Assembly: GCA_022605405.1 (NCBI GenBank) | Contig: JABYQQ010000014.1 | Location: forward strand, 248,001-312,000 | Origin: Earliella scabrosa | Lineage: Eukaryota > Basidiomycota > Agaricomycetes > Polyporales > Polyporaceae | DNA length: 64,000 nucleotides | Direction of reading: 5' to 3' | Shown here: piece by piece, positions 24,779-37,600 of the stretch | How the letters are laid out: every line of letters starts with the position of its first letter | Numbering within the stretch: the stretch's first letter is position 1 | Program-made: the position numbers and the translations under genes | The notes under the pieces: generated by a model | What the model was told of the DNA's origin: nothing | Databases searched by the model: none | What the model saw: only the letters and a program-made list of their open reading frames with translations

Positions 24779-27700
24779 TCAAGAGTCACGAACCTTTACC
24801 TTGCGAGCTCGCTTCGACCGACGAGGTTCGGCGGCACCGTCCTCGACGTCCGCAACTTGTCCGTCTGCAGCCGGAGGAGCAGGAGCGGGCTGTACGGCCA
24901 AGGCGGTGCTTGTAGTGCCTGCCGGGATATCAGGCGCAATCCTGCGCTCGGCCGATGTGGAGGCTCCAGCCGTGACAACCTCAGAGTCAGACCGCCCGTC
25001 TGTCCCAGTATTCGGCTGGCCCCGGCTCGAAGCGGTGGTGGGGGGTGGGGGGACTAGTACGTACGGGGTTCCATGGCGGCCTCGCCCGGCCACGCTTGTC
25101 GGGCGGAGAGTACCCGCCGTGCTCGTAGTTGCGGCCTCCGCCGATGTTCCGACGCCAGATACGGTCTCGACGTCGCGCATGACAACGTCCTCTACCTCCA
25201 TATCTGAGGTGCCCGACTCAGAGTCTTGGTTCACCGTCCTGTCGCCCTGCGCAATGACGGAGGAGTTGCCCGCCGCATGCGGGGACATTGCGCGAGAAGC
25301 AGCGACCGGAGGGGGAGCCGTGGTGCCCTGCACGTCGAGGTTGCGAATTCCGGGAGGTCCCTTCTTGCCTGCCTTGATGACTGTGCGCGTGCGCGCCACT
25401 GCTGGTACTGGCACGAGGGCGGACGCTGGAAGCGCAGGTGCGGGCACAGCTGGAAGCGCGGGCGCGGGCAAAGCTGGAAGCGCGGGCGCGGGCACAGGTG
25501 GAAGCGCGGGCGCGGGCAAAGCTGGAAGCGTGCGCGCAGGGCCAGCTGGTCGCGCTACGGAGACCCCATCCACGGTTGCAGCGGCAGAGTCGGTTGGAGG
25601 AGCGAAGAAATTGGGGACGGACTGGCTCGATGGGCCTGCCTGCATGAAGCCGGGCAAGGCGAAACCTGAACTCTTGCTGGGATCCGCAACCCGACCTGGA
25701 TGAAAGGACGCGGCACAGACGGGCAGGAGTACGTGAGAGATGTCGTCGAAGATAGCCGTACTGAAGCGTAGGTAGTCTGGGAAGCCTTCAATCATCAGCT
25801 CCCCGTCGTCTTTCTGTGAAGATGTGTTGATGACGAGCGTGTCACGCAGGGCCATCCCAGTAACCAGGAACCATTGCTGGAGATCGCCAGGCGCGGTGTT
25901 CTCCTTCGGACGGTTATCCATGATCCAAACGAGCAGCCGTTCCCAAGAGGTGCGGACCCGATGGATACTGTCGGGGATGGCGTTGCAGTCGTAAGACCAA
26001 CGGGCCCAATCTCCGGGTGTCGGATCGCGGAAGCTTCGGATGCGGGTGAGCTAGACAGCCCTTCAGCAATGCACAGAAAGCAACGTCAACAACTGCCCGC
26101 ACCTGATCCTTCCAGGCGACCAGCAGATCGCGGTATGTACTTGACGTGCAAAGCGACCAGAGATACGGGAAAACCCGAGAGTTTCCCTGCACCCAGGTAG
26201 GAGGCTTGTCCTGCGCAGCGTCCGTCAGCTCGACAGGTGGCGGGATTGAGATCGCGGCGGCAACGGCGCCCGTGAGCGCAATCTCTTCCTCTTCGGGCGG
26301 GGGTACCGCCGAAGCTTGGTCCTTGCGACGAGGGCGCGGGAGGATGCGCTTGGCTGGGGCTGAAGCGAGAACCGGAGGGACCGCCGTCTGCGCATCGGGC
26401 GCGCGGGAGGCAGTTTTATCGTGCTCATTGCCCGAGTCGTCATCTGTGCCCTCGCCGGTGTCACTATCAGAGTCCAAGGGCACGTGCTCAGGCTCGGATG
26501 ACGAGTTCTCCGAGAATGATGCTGATTCGGACTCATCCGCTGCGCGAGCAACGCGTTTGCCCTTGCTCGCCTTACCCGCCCTCCCCGCCGCCTTGCGCGC
26601 GGGCTTGGCGCCTGCACGGCCTCGAGGAGCAGCAGCGGAGCTGGCTCGAGAGCCTTCGTCAGCAGTGGAGGGGTCGTTGCTTCGAGCCAGGATTCCCGGT
26701 GGAAGACGAATCGGACGTGAGGGCTTAGACCGCTTGGTCGCGGACTCGGCGGGAGTAGCGGGCGCATAGCGAGCGGCCACCAGCTTCTCACCGTCCAGAA
26801 TGCCCGCGAACTTGAACCGTTCGTCGTTTTGACGGTCCTGTATGGTGTGGATGAGATCCCAGAGCGCGTGGACGTGTTTCGCTCGCATCTGCCGGGGTTG
26901 CTGAATGTTTATATCCAGGGGGACGAGCTCGGCGGGAAAGAAGTGGGATCGGTGGTTCTTCACGGTGGCCCACGGCACGGCGGTCTTGGGAATGCCGCAA
27001 GCCAATGCTACAGACCGGTAGGTCAGCTCACTCCACACTTGAGAGAATGACGACGCACAGTAGTTCTCATTGAGATAGAACCGGAGTATGAACTGCCGAC
27101 GGGAAAGCTCGAGGATGGGCTTATCGTTTTCGTTCTTCGGGAGTATCGGGAGGGCGTCGTCGTCGTCGTAGTGAGCAAAGACATACTCCTTGGCTTCCAT
27201 GGCCCCCTCCGACGATTGGGAGGGCTTCTTCGCAAGAAGCAGCTCCTCAGCGTAGTCTCCGAGACACTTGAAGGTGTTCGTCTTCCAGTCTGGGTACTTC
27301 TCTTCGAACTTCGGAATGCGGGGATCGTTGAACACTTGACCCGTGTTGAATCTAATCAATAGAGCGTAAGCGTATGATATTATTCAATCACATCGCAAAC
27401 TCACGTGGCAGACCTCAGGGAAAGACCGTCCTTGTCGGGGTAGAAGAAGATGTGAAGCCCAACAGCACTCAGCTGCGTCCAGTAAAGCAAGGCATAAGCC
27501 TTAGACCAGCCTGGCGCGCGTTTCTCAGCGAGCCTAAAATACTGATGGGTCACCACACGCCGACAACAGAAGTACAGACAGCGGGCATTGACGGCACTCA
27601 CATTACCCGCACCTCAGCATCAGGGCCCTCATTCGTCCATTCCTCAGCCTTCGCAGCAAAGACTTCTCTTTCCTCGTCGGTGAGCTCATTCCACAACTGC

Positions 27701-28132
27701 GAACGTGCCTTGTTAAGTGCAGCGAGCTGCTTGCACCTCTCCTCCTCCAGGATTTCTTCGGCACGCTCGTGGATGCGGTCTGCCTCGACCTCGTGGAAGA
27801 CCTCACGCGCCGTCCACGTCGCCTTGATGGACTTTGGCAGGCGTGGCTCAGACGTCGGGGTATTGTTGCCAATCCAGGTCTGGATTTTCTGCGGGGACAT
27901 CGACGTGAGCAGTCTGGGTGAGCGGCACAGAGTCAAAGACGCGCACATGTTTGAGGTAGCCCCGTGCGAACAGATCAGTGACACTGTGCTGTCGAGCCTG
28001 CAGGAATTTTGTGACGAGGAGTTCCTTTGCTGCGGACCTCTCAGCGCGGGATTTTGTGGACCAGGTCTTGTGGACCTCCTCGAGCTGCTCGATTTCTTCT
28101 TTGGTGAGTGTGACGTCCTCGGTGTCTGCCAT
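24779..28132 (-). CDS. Large disordered protein with HMG-like N terminus
   Basis: Starts MADTEDVTLTKEEIEQ at 28132. An intron at about 27.9 kb joins GYLKH to KIQTWIGNN. The N-terminal region contains TWTAREVFHEVEADRI and LWNELTDEEREVFAAKAEEW, reminiscent of an HMG-box-like helix pair. Next come an exon at about 27.4-27.6 kb, and a domain with FKCLGDYAEELL and SRRQFILRFYLNENY. A long Lys/Ser/acidic disordered region and a helical exon (QQWFLVTGMALRDTLV) follow. The last part has an ALPAPALPPVPAP repeat and ends in PRRSKRARKVKVRDS, a basic patch like a nuclear localisation signal. From memory this is a second expanded, uncharacterised agaricomycete family, different from the gene at 799-7631 but in the same cargo position. 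Function unknown. Confidence 0.6.
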
Positions 28133-28667
28133 AACGCCCGCAAATGACACGAGATATTGAGCACAGAGGAGGGGGAGACGATAGCAGGTATTTGGGGAAG
28201 GGACAAGTTCGTCGCAAGTTCCGGGGCACTGAATCGTCACCGACCATATGTCTCAGACAAAGCACGGGCACGCAGTTCTACCAAAAGCAGCAGATAGCCT
28301 CGCACTTCAGGGGGGTTGTGCTCATCGTAGTCTAGACGTTGCGTACATCAAGCCAGTGATCGGCGTGCCTGACGGGCTCCGCACGATAACAATGACGCCG
28401 TTGAAACCGTCTGAACTCTGGGTACCAACGTCGGTATTCAGCGTGAGTATACTGCAGTATGTCCGGCGCCCACACGGTCGCTCTGCAGGGGACTCAGCCC
28501 ATCTGGAGAATACATTCGAGATGAATGCTGCTGGGAGCGAGGACTGATATAGACCGATCATACCCGTGGTGATCGCCATATCATGGAGTAGTTTGGGCGC
28601 CTCAAGCCTCGATGTTTTGATATCTACCAGCCACCTTCAGCGACACTGACTAGCACTGACTGTCCGC
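28133..28667. other. Divergent intergenic region, gene-free
   Basis: 535 bp between the divergent starts of the large disordered gene and the TET/JBP gene. It must hold both promoters. I see no RNA gene or repeat in it. Confidence 0.5.
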
Positions 28668-29952
28668 ATGGACGGCTATTTCCAATTTCAGGACCACGTC
28701 GCCAATCGTCTCCTGCAGCTCTTTGAAGCAGAGCTTCATCCAGACAAGCATGGCTGCGGTGTCACTTTGACTCCTCCAGGCCCAGACCAGCCGGAACTTG
28801 CTATATCTGAGGAGCTGGAGAACGACCTCATGCGTGCTGCCATAATACTGGCCCAAGCATGGACGTATCGGGGTGAGTGATTTTGCGGCGACGAGCGGGG
28901 TGGTGATGTGAACGTGTCGGCTTAGTTCCGATGTGCTGGCATGCGGATGACCTGCGCGCATCATTATCCAAGAAACAGAATGGATTAAATCCGGCCCGGG
29001 AGGACGAGCTCCTGGATATCTTTCAGCCATTCTGCGAACCCGAAGAGGTGAAAGATAACCAAGTGCCGATTCTGTACAGGCCTGGAATGGTCGTGGACGG
29101 ATCAGGCAATGTGCTAGTATGGCATCTTCCGGGATTGCTCTCGGAAGGTCGGCAAGTGAGTGCTCCGCCTTTCATGTCTAGAAAGATTTACGAATTGGCG
29201 GCGCAGAATCAAATCCTTGGGGCCACGGAGCATATCAAGTTTAAGCTGAAGACGTGCGGCAATGCGGGACATCCAGATCTTCGGTGGAGAGATTCGGACA
29301 CGTACTTCCAGCCCGGCAACAACTGGCCACCCGGTGTATGGCTTGCGAGTCCAGCGGGATATGCGGTTGGTCACAAGGTGCGAAACTCCAATCAAGATCA
29401 CAGGCCCCGCGGTGACCCCTGTACTCTCTCCAGTCCCGAGCTTTCGACCCCGCGCCAAGTCGGACGCTCCGAACACCCGAAGGTCGAAAGTGGGCAATAG
29501 CGATGCACGAGGCGGGAGCCTTGATGTCAGCCGTGCTCTTCATCACCCATCCGCGACTTTATCGGGCCGGCCGTGAATCACTAATCAAAATGGCTCATCA
29601 TGACGGTGTCTCAAACGCACTGACAGCGTGGCCGACCGTCTTCAACGCTGTTCAACTCATCAGTAACCGCGAGACTCCCTTTCATCGTGACACAGCGGGT
29701 CAGGCAACGTGGTACGATCTCCTCGTAACGCTGGGTGACTACGATTGGGCGACGATGGTGTTGCGGAACATAGGTATCCAGGTCGCATACCAGCCGGGCA
29801 CAGTCGAGGTGGTCGCCGCTTTCCTCGTGCATCATGGCGTGTCTAGAGTCCGGCCGGATCGATTGTGCTATGCTTTTTTCATGACTGATGCGGCGCATGT
29901 AAATCACGACATCGATACTTTGCCCTGGATGACCGTAGATTACTATGTGTAA
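28668..29952 (+). CDS. TET/JBP family dioxygenase of element B
   Basis: Four exons (28668-28872, 28926-29155, 29207-29377, 29434-29952) give about 374 aa. The ITHPRLYRAGRESLIKMA and FNAVQLISNRET segments are strongly typical of fungal TET/JBP proteins. Iron ligands are H286 and D288 in FHRD and H336 in VHHGV; R345 in RPDRLCY should hold 2-oxoglutarate. The N-terminal part (GLLSEGRQNQILGATEHI) matches the conserved helical lead-in of the family. Predicted to oxidise 5-methylcytosine. No inactivating change is visible. Its stop (29950-29952) is 14 nt before the insertion site of element C, and in the uninterrupted element the KDZ start codon would be about 55 bp downstream. Confidence 0.88.
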
Positions 29953-29960
29953 AGACTGTT

Positions 29961-29966
29961 CACTTC
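29961..29966. repeat. Left target-site duplication of element C
   Basis: CACTTC directly precedes the left end of element C and recurs directly after its right end at 48073-48078. Confidence 0.75.
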
Positions 29967-30070
29967 TATGAGGCCGGTTTTTGGACATAATTACTCATTG
30001 CACCCTCCCTAGCCATACATCATTGACAAATTTCAGATATCACTAACATTTGCCTTTCTTTGTCACAATC
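29967..30070. repeat. Left terminal inverted repeat of element C
   Basis: Starts TATGAGGCCGG; TTGGACA at 29981; CATTGCA near 29997; TGACAAA at 30024, CTAACA at 30043, TTTGTCA at 30059. Matches the complement of 47960-48072 with small gaps. More TTTG/CAAA words continue to about 30,240. Confidence 0.8.
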
Positions 30071-30629
30071 CAGACAGCGTTGTCAAACTTTGCAAGAGTT
30101 TGTTGCCCTATGCATGCAATTGCCCAACTTTGTCAAGCCTTGACGCCCATCAGCCTACATCTGTCAGACCAACCCCTGTCTTCTCATCGAAGATCCCATT
30201 GACGCCAATGTGAATCCTGTTTGACAAATGTCCACATTTGCCATCCTGTTGTCCACCACGTCCTCTCAACACCCTCTTTCATGCTGCCAAAATTGCTTTA
30301 ACTTTGTCGGAAGATGACAATGCACAACTGACCTGCGCGGAGTTGCACCGCCACCACTACCAACCTCCAGTCGCATCCCACGCAGTCTTGCCAAAACTTA
30401 CCACCACTTTCTGCCGCTCATATATCCCGTCATCACCGGCCAAGCCAGCGTATCTCTCCGACTCGGAGGGCTCAGTCATCAACTCGGACCCCGTCGGCCG
30501 GCACTGACAGGTCCCTCGCTCGCGATAATCGGTCTGTCTGCCCACCCCGCTGCCTCTGGCGTACCCCACCCTCAGTCTTCTCTCCGCATCCACAGGCCTC
30601 TCTCCCTTCAGCCTTCCTCCCTTCCTCTC
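30071..30629. other. Subterminal and promoter region of element C
   Basis: No gene seen. It contains repeated tgtca, tttgtc and caaa words, several of them variants of the terminal TTTGTCA motif (for example actttgtcaag at about 30128 and gtttgacaaatg at about 30218). Such repeats could be transposase-binding sites. The region also supplies the promoter of the integrase gene. Confidence 0.5.
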
Positions 30630-32425
30630 ATGTCCGTTCAACTCGACAACCTCCGCCGTGCGTACTCGGAGCTCCTCGACCGCGTGCAGGTTGCCCTCCG
30701 TACCCAGGTCGGTGACGCCCCTCGCCTTCGTGATGTACGTCGCGAAGTGCTGTCTCTGCGCGCTGCCGCCAACCAGGTCAGTCCCCGTCCCCTCAGTTGA
30801 CCTCGGACCTCTTCCTCACGTCTCTCTCCACCCTCCTCCAGCATCGCGCGCACTTTCCGCCGGTGGAGTTCGGCACTCTTGAAGACAGTCTTGCTCGCAT
30901 GGTCGCCGACCTCGACGCCGCCTGTGAGCAGTCCGTCGACCCTCCCGAGGACGTCGCCCTCCCAGTCATTCAGACCGTCCGCACCGGTCGCCGTGGACGA
31001 CCCTCCAAGCTCATCGATCGCACTTTCCTCCAGTATGCGCTCGAGATGCGCGGCCCGGCTCGCATCGCTCGCCTCCTCGACTGCTGTCCCCGCACCGTTC
31101 GTCGAGCTGCGCTGCGGCATGGTTTGGTTCAGCCTGCACCTCCTGTCTTTCGCACTCGTCGTCAAGCCGACGGCACCGTCGCTCAAGAGCATACCACGGT
31201 CACGGCCCCCGTCTCCACGCTCACTGACCAGCAGCTCGACGAGGAGATGCGCAACATCCTGAGCGTCTTCCCCGACTTCGGACGTGTGATGATTGCTGGC
31301 CATCTCGCTGCCAGCGGCCATCGCGTGCCCGACACCCGCATTCGCCTCTCCTACATTCGCATTCGAGGCGCACCACCTTCGTTCGGCCGCCGGCGGGTGC
31401 TTCGCAAGAAGTATCAGGTGCCTGGGCCCAACTCGTTATGGCACCATGACGGTCAGCATGGTACGTTGCGCTGTTTCTTCTTGGACTTGTGTGCTTAGCG
31501 CGTCGCATTCATAGGTCTCATCCGATGGAAGATGGTCATCCATGGGTTCGTCGACGGGCACTCGCGTTTCGTCACCAGCATCAAGGTCAACACGAACAAC
31601 CGCGCCGACTCTGTGCTGGACGTCTTCCTCGATGGAGTACGCCGGCATGGCATCCCTAGTCGCGTGCGTGGAGATCATGGGACCGAGAATGTGAGGGTCG
31701 CGGCGTGGATGGAGCGTAGGCGCGGGTTGAACCGGGGGTCGTACATCTGGGGCCGGTGAGGATTCTTCTCGCTCTCGACTTCCGTGTCATGTACCTATTC
31801 CGTCTCTCCAAGGAGCGTCCACAACACTCGCATCGAGCGCCTATGGTACGACGTCACGAAGGGCTTCGGCGGGAAATGGAAGGTCTTCTTCCTTGAACTC
31901 GAACAGAGTTACGGTCTGGAACCCGAGCGCCCTCAGCACATCTGGTTGATCCATCATCTCTTTCTCCCCTGCATCAACCAGGACGCGCAAGAGTGGTGCC
32001 AGGCGTGGAATGCGCATCGGCTGCACCTTCGCGGCGAGCCCCGCGCCAGCCCTCGAGAACTGTTCATGTTCGGGATGGTGCGCCACGGGCCGCGCGGACT
32101 CCAAATGCAGGCTAGCGCGGACGACACCGTCGTCGATGACCTCGTCAACTATGGCGTCGACTGGGACGTGTTGGAGGACGACGTCTTGATGCGTCACCAT
32201 TTTGAGCACAACCCATTGCCACCGCCCCCGCGCCCTTTCTCCTCGACGGAACCGCCCCAGCTCTCCGACGTCACATGCGACCCACCCAGGTGCCCGTTGT
32301 CCGCGGCCCAGGTTGCCGGCCTCAACGCCCACCTCGCCCGGCGCTTTGACCTTACAGACCGCGACATGCTCGTTCGTCGAAACCTGTGGTCTGCAGCGCT
32401 CGAGTACTGTAACAACCATCTCTGA
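30630..32425 (+). CDS. DDE integrase (rve-type core) of element C
   Basis: Four exons (30630-30776, 30842-31460, 31515-31755, 31813-32425) give about 539 aa. The N-terminal part has [20 protein letters not shown] and [19 protein letters not shown], an apparent helix-turn-helix. The catalytic core reads [19 protein letters not shown] (D252), [11 protein letters not shown] (D309) and [11 protein letters not shown] (E344), so D309 and E344 are 34 residues apart. The C-terminal part ([19 protein letters not shown]) is typical of the agaricomycete 'integrase core domain' family. All three catalytic acids are present. It would cut and join the element ends in the nucleus. It sits next to the left end, reading inward. 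Confidence 0.9.
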
Positions 32426-32666
32426 CTCATGTGTATCTTCGCTTCGCATGTTTGTACGTGTAATGTAGTCGTTGTACACGTTGACGCGATTCATATTGGT
32501 AAACAATCTTTGAAGCGATTCGTGGGAATACCCTTGCGACCTCGCGCGCATCGTCCGCCGTTAAGCACACCGAGATCTCAGGTCAGTCCAACAAGACAGC
32601 CGTGCTCGATTGATTACGGGATGAGGTACAACACGTTCAAACGTCAATACAGGTAAGCACCCCTAG

Positions 32667-33490
32667 GTCACGCGCGCAGCTTGCGACGCTCAGCCTCCGA
32701 CCTCCAGATGAACTCGCGCCCCCAGGTGTCGCCCCAAAAGCGGTCGTGCGAAGACCAATTGCGCACGATTCCGGGCTGTACACGGTCATGAACCACGCGC
32801 TGGACAGCACGAGAACGCGACGCTTACCGGCAGGGTGTTGACGGCGCTGCAGCACCAAGCCCAGGCGCGAGACAACTCGCCGATCGAAGCGTTCTCGATG
32901 AGCTCGGCCGCCTGGTCCTCGAGAGCTCGCCATTCCTCATCCAGCTCTCGGTGATCGTAGGCGTCGACCGGGCGAGACATGTACCGCATGAGGTCGTCGA
33001 GGACGGGCAGGACGTACGCGGCGTTCCACGGCATCTCGTCCTCGCTGATGCCCTCCGGGGTAACAACCCTCCACAGGTGCGCCTCGTCCCGGGTTCGTGG
33101 CAGGCGGGTCTACGACAGTGGAATGGATGTGTCAGTCGGGCACCACTCGGCACCACAATCGTCGCTCACCTGAACGACATCCCACACAACATCGTTCGCT
33201 CCGATGACCGCGTCTGCCGGCGCATTCGCGGGCAGTTCGGGGATGGCGATCTTCACCCACAAGTCGCCCATCGTGATCCTACCGCCCTCAAAATTCGCAT
33301 CGAGGACGAGCGAGAGCGTGGACGTAGGCCGGCGCGGCGTCCAGTCCGATGTCGGTGCGCCCCATCCCTGCTGGCTGTCCTCGACGCGGAGGGACTCGGT
33401 TTGGGCGATCATGTTGTTGAGGTGGTCTTCGACCGAGGGCGGGGTGGGGTAGACGCGAAAAGCGACGTACTCGGGGACCTGGGCGGCCAT
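32667..33490 (-). CDS. Uncharacterised acidic Trp-rich protein, element C
   Basis: Three exons, starting at an ATG in strong context (acaccATGGCC). The first exon encodes VAFRVYPTPPSVEDHL and LVLDANFEGGRITMGDLWVK, the second PWNAAYVLPVLDDLMRYM and SRAWAWCCSAVNTLP, the third WSSHDRFWGDTWGREFI. Introns at about 33.11-33.17 and 32.77-32.83 kb. About 236 aa. No known domain; the last exon is Trp/Arg-rich. It is convergent with the integrase, whose stop is about 240 bp away. Confidence 0.55.
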
Positions 33491-33715
33491 GGTGTCGGGA
33501 GCAGGCACTCGGAGATGGGGGAGAAGAGCAACTAAACGCGCGCGAGAATGGGGCGGGATCCGGGAACCGGCGTCTAGTCATCCTTCTTTATACCCACAGG
33601 TCACCCAGGCGCTCATTTCGTATCCGCATGAGTACTCGTGTACCTCGACGATAAATGCGTGTCATCCGTGATTCCAACCAATAGTTACATTGTTCCATTG
33701 CGGGCGAGAACTATT

Positions 33716-35453
33716 CTAATCGATCAACTCGGGAGGCGCGGGAATACTCGAACGACGCAGACCGAAGGACCCGTAGATCGCTTGGGCGATCGTGTACCAA
33801 TGCCAGGTGCCCTTCTGGGTCGCGTCACGGGACGCTGCATCTAGAGGGCGCAACAGAGCCTGAGTGCGGTCAGGCAAACGCTCAGCCCCAAAGAAAGCAC
33901 GCATCGTCATCCAGAAGGACCACTCCGTCGACGTCCGCCTCGTCGGCTCCCACTGATCGAGGTTCTCATCCAACCACAGGTACGTAGCGTGCATGAGATC
34001 CAAGCGCGAGCGAACACTCGCATACGTACTGGGGACCATGCCGAAGGTGATCATGACGTCGTGCGCGTGCACCGTCAGATACGAGCCCTGGTACAGCACG
34101 TCGCAATCCTTCAGGTCCTGCTTCCCCGTCCCGATGCCCAGTTCGCGCAGGATGCCCCCGATGAGCCTGATCCGAAGCAGATCGCGGTAGCCCACGCCAA
34201 AGGGCGCAGGGCGGCTGGACAGGTACTGCGCGCGCACCATGCGGGCGGCAAAACGTCGCGCCAGATAGTTGACGACGCGCTGGTTGACGTGGGGGGCAGG
34301 CGTGCGTCCATTCCCGGTCGCGAGGGGCATCACGTCGCCGTCGCCAACCGGGACGATGTGTGCGAAAGGGTTGGGAGTCTCGTCGACCGCCGGCGGAAGG
34401 GGCTCTTCCTCTGGAATGGGCACTGGGGCAGCCGGCGCGTAGTCTGAGAATCCGAAGGCGACGTCAGTGCACGGTGGTCATCGTAGGAAAACCGTGGCGG
34501 CGTACTCCAGTCACTGTCCGTGCCGTTGAGGCGGTGAAAAAGTCGCTGACGTTGTTCAATGTCGGCGGAGCGCGCGCGGGCGTGGTTATCGGGGGGTTGG
34601 GCGCCGTAGAGTTGACCTTGCAGGCGCTGAATGTTCGCGGCCCGCTGTTGGCAGGGGGTCAGTGGAATGCAGGCATGACAGCGACCACTCAATGTCTCTT
34701 GGAATCTCACCTGCTCCGAAACGGCACGAGAGTGGACGACGGTGAGGTTCTGGGTGGGCGGGTAGAATGGGCCCAGGTTGATGGACGCGGTCGGACGATG
34801 CCCTACGAGCATTGAGGTTGACATACACACGAAGCGAACGTAAGGCATGGCCAAGCTTACCATGTAGCTCGACCCCGAGGGCATTGGACGTTCTCGTGCT
34901 CACTCCCCGCGCCATGCCGCGACCTCTCGGCGGCATCTCGCTGGCCCGCTCACGCGAGATCACGGCCGACGCCGCGAGGAGGTCTCCCTGAAGTCTGTCG
35001 ACAACTTTGGGGTAAACGGAGTCAGTAGTCGGTTCAGCCAAAGTTCGACCGTCACGCACGTTGTTCGATGTGTTCGCCTGGGGAGGCTTGAGTGTCCATA
35101 GGGTCCTCCTCCTCGTCCCTCGGGCTGCCGAGGTTGGTCGGCGTGGGGGTTGCGCGCATGTCGATCGTGTCGCCGTCGTTGTAGCCGACCGCAGGCAATG
35201 GCTGCGTCGGTGGGGGGGTCGGCAGGGCGCCAGCTACAGCGGCCGCCCCGCCCTCGTGGTGGGACATCGTGGGCGGGGGAGAGTCGAACCGTTGTTGTCG
35301 ACGTGCGGCTCTCGCGGCACGGTCTTCATCTCTGGGGGGAGAAGGACGCGAACGTCGCCCGGTGGACATGGTTGCGCCTGGGTCGGCACGCCCTCGAGCA
35401 CGCCTGGGAGCCCTCTGACTGGAGACATTGTGGGACAGGCCGCGGCGGGACAT
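33716..35453 (-). CDS. Uncharacterised protein with coiled coil, element C
   Basis: Five exons. The N terminus is Arg/Ser/Pro-rich. A short exon (VVDRLQGDLLAASAVISRER) and a Pro-rich exon follow, then a coiled-coil exon (RAANIQRLQGQLYG). The last large exon is a compact domain: VNYLARRFAARMVRAQYL, YRDLLRIRLIGGILRELGIG, DVLYQGSYLTVHAHDVMI and WHWYTIAQAIYGSFGLR. I recall similar proteins next to this integrase type in other agaricomycetes, but the function is unknown. The start at 35453 is tentative; a second good ATG is at 35369, and a further upstream exon near 36.0-36.1 kb (starting MRFLSHDRS) is possible. Confidence 0.55.
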
Positions 35454-36325
35454 GGTTGGGCACAAGGATCGGGGGGTTGCCGCAAGCTTGCGTCGTTTAG
35501 TAGCTCCGGAGAGGCGGGGTTGCAGATGAGCGGAGCTTGAACTAGCGTCCCGAATGCGGTATCGGACGCGACAGCAACATTTCGGCGCGCCCTCGCGTGC
35601 CAGGCCCCTAGTCGCTCCACGCATGTCGATATCGTACGAGTTAGGCATGCAGGACAATGAGTAATCAACAGGGCAATAAACTCACTGTCCCAATAAACAC
35701 GGGTGCTCATGTGGCCTTCTCGGGCCGTAAAGGGCGAGTAGACGCAGGCGGGGACTGGGGAGGTGAATACAGCGCGGATCTCGATCACACTGTTGGTTGT
35801 ATGGTCAGAAGACATCATCAGAACTCTGATCGCAGCGGCACATCCTCCCCCCCCCCCCAAAAAAAAAGGCTAGGTCCCAAACCAAGCCACTGTTTGATCT
35901 GGGCGGCGGGTCGCAATGAATAACACCTGTCTCGCGCCCCATTTGGTAGCGCGATCTCCTACTTCTTCACTCACCAGCGTCGCATCATCGTCCGGCGGGG
36001 TGTTGTTCATGTCAAACCGCGCAAGCACCGGGCGGGCCAGAGGCGCAGACGAGCTCGCGAGGGCTTGGGACGAGGGCACTGCCGACGCGACGTGAGATCG
36101 ATCGTGAGATAAGAAGCGCATGAGGTGATTATCTAATCACCGGCGTCAGCACCTTGGCAGCCGCCAGGGGTTAAACTCAGGCCGGGGTCGACACGCGTCC
36201 AATCACACTCGATACGCCATTGCATGCTCGCATAATCCAGGTGGGCATGGGGGGGCACGACGACGAAATAAAAATTGTCATTGTCAGGCACTCAGATACA
36301 ACTCCGTCGCCCTCCGGTTACGGCC
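35454..36325. other. Intergenic stretch in element C
   Basis: About 870 bp between two minus-strand genes. It has a C12/A9-like homopolymer run at about 35849-35868 and a short minus-strand frame (36121-35975) that could be a first exon of the gene downstream. Otherwise nothing supportable. Confidence 0.4.
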
Positions 36326-36992
36326 TCACGCAGCGTAAATATGCTATCGCAGTCAAATCAGCATGAGACATGCGACCTCGTGCTCACGACTTACTGGATA
36401 TCGCGCCCGCAGCCATTGCGCCACCGCGGCCAGATGCTCCTCGCCGCGAATGGTCTCGCCGCGCCGGAAGCCGGCGACGAGGACCGCGTAGAACTCGCCC
36501 CAATCGCCGAGGGGCACTTGGACTTGCAGGGGCAACGAGAGCACCCTCAAAAACAGCGCAAGATCTTGGAATGCGCGGGCTTGATGCGGTTCGAGCTCCG
36601 GGAAGTCGTGATCCCCGCCCTGCGCCGCACGCAGCCACCGACGGTATCGCGGCATGTTGCCCACGACGGCGTCGACGGTTTCGGGCAGTGTGAGCTAGAT
36701 ACAACCTCAGTCACCATAGCATCTCGTACACAGTACCAAGACATACCGTCATGAGCACCAGCTCCCCATGCTCCTTCCTCGGCCCAAACAACCGCAGCTC
36801 GAAGACGACAGGGTCCTCCGGATCTTCAGGGTGATACTGCCCAGCCGCAATCCACACCTCCGTGCGCGGCCATGGTCGTTCGGATCCCGCCCGAGGCGGG
36901 ATCGCGTACAAGGCATTCGGGACCCACAGGAAGTCTTCGGCGGGGGTAGGCTCAGGCGCAGCGGACATGGGGAGCAGATGAGGGGGAAACAT
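36326..36992 (-). CDS. Small uncharacterised protein, element C
   Basis: Three exons, starting at 36992 (ccaccATG). The first exon contains DFLWVPNALYAIPPR and WPRTEVWIAAGQY. The second holds TVDAVVGNMPRYRRWLRAA and LALFLRVLSLPLQVQVPLG. The last exon is only five codons (HIYAA). About 188 aa. No recognised domain. Frame and splice sites (gtatgt...ctag, gtaagt...atag) agree, which supports a real gene. Confidence 0.5.
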
Positions 36993-37600
36993 GGTGGGGC
37001 AGTTGCTGGAGAGATTCGTCTACGCGTCCTGGTATATGGCCTCCAAATGGGGCGTGCGTGGTTCAGCGGTGCGCGATAATCAATCACCATGAGTTGGGGC
37101 ACAAACGGTTTGACAGCAACGTGTGCTTGGCGTCGCCGACCCACAACTGGCCTAGCGTGCGCTCTCGCCATGAGCTGAACCTCCAACGGCTGGTATCTTG
37201 GGACGCGTGCTGTCTGACGGACGCGGGCGCTCTCGAGACGCGTCCGGCCCCTCCGGGCTATCGTTTCATCGTGTCGATCTCGCGGGACATGTATGGCGTC
37301 CCGGCCAGGGGGTCATGAGGAGACTGGAACGGGATACTCATACCCAATACATGCAGCAGTCGTACATCGCGCGCGGAGTTGCCTATGTGCTAGTCGAGCG
37401 TCGGCGACCGACACTCTACGGCGTGCGTCCGTGCTCCTCCCCAGGGCCCCGTCCTTCTCCCGCACCCTCACGCGCAGCCCACCCTCCCAACGACGTCGCA
37501 CTCACCCTTCGCGTGTCTGGCGATCGGCAGCGCAAGTCTTCGTTGGTGACATTGCGGTCCTCGCAGGGTGGTGCCGGGGCTCTCCTCTTGTGACGGTCAT
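36993..37600. other. Intergenic stretch in element C
   Basis: About 600 bp with overlapping open frames on both strands but no supportable exon pattern. Confidence 0.4.
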
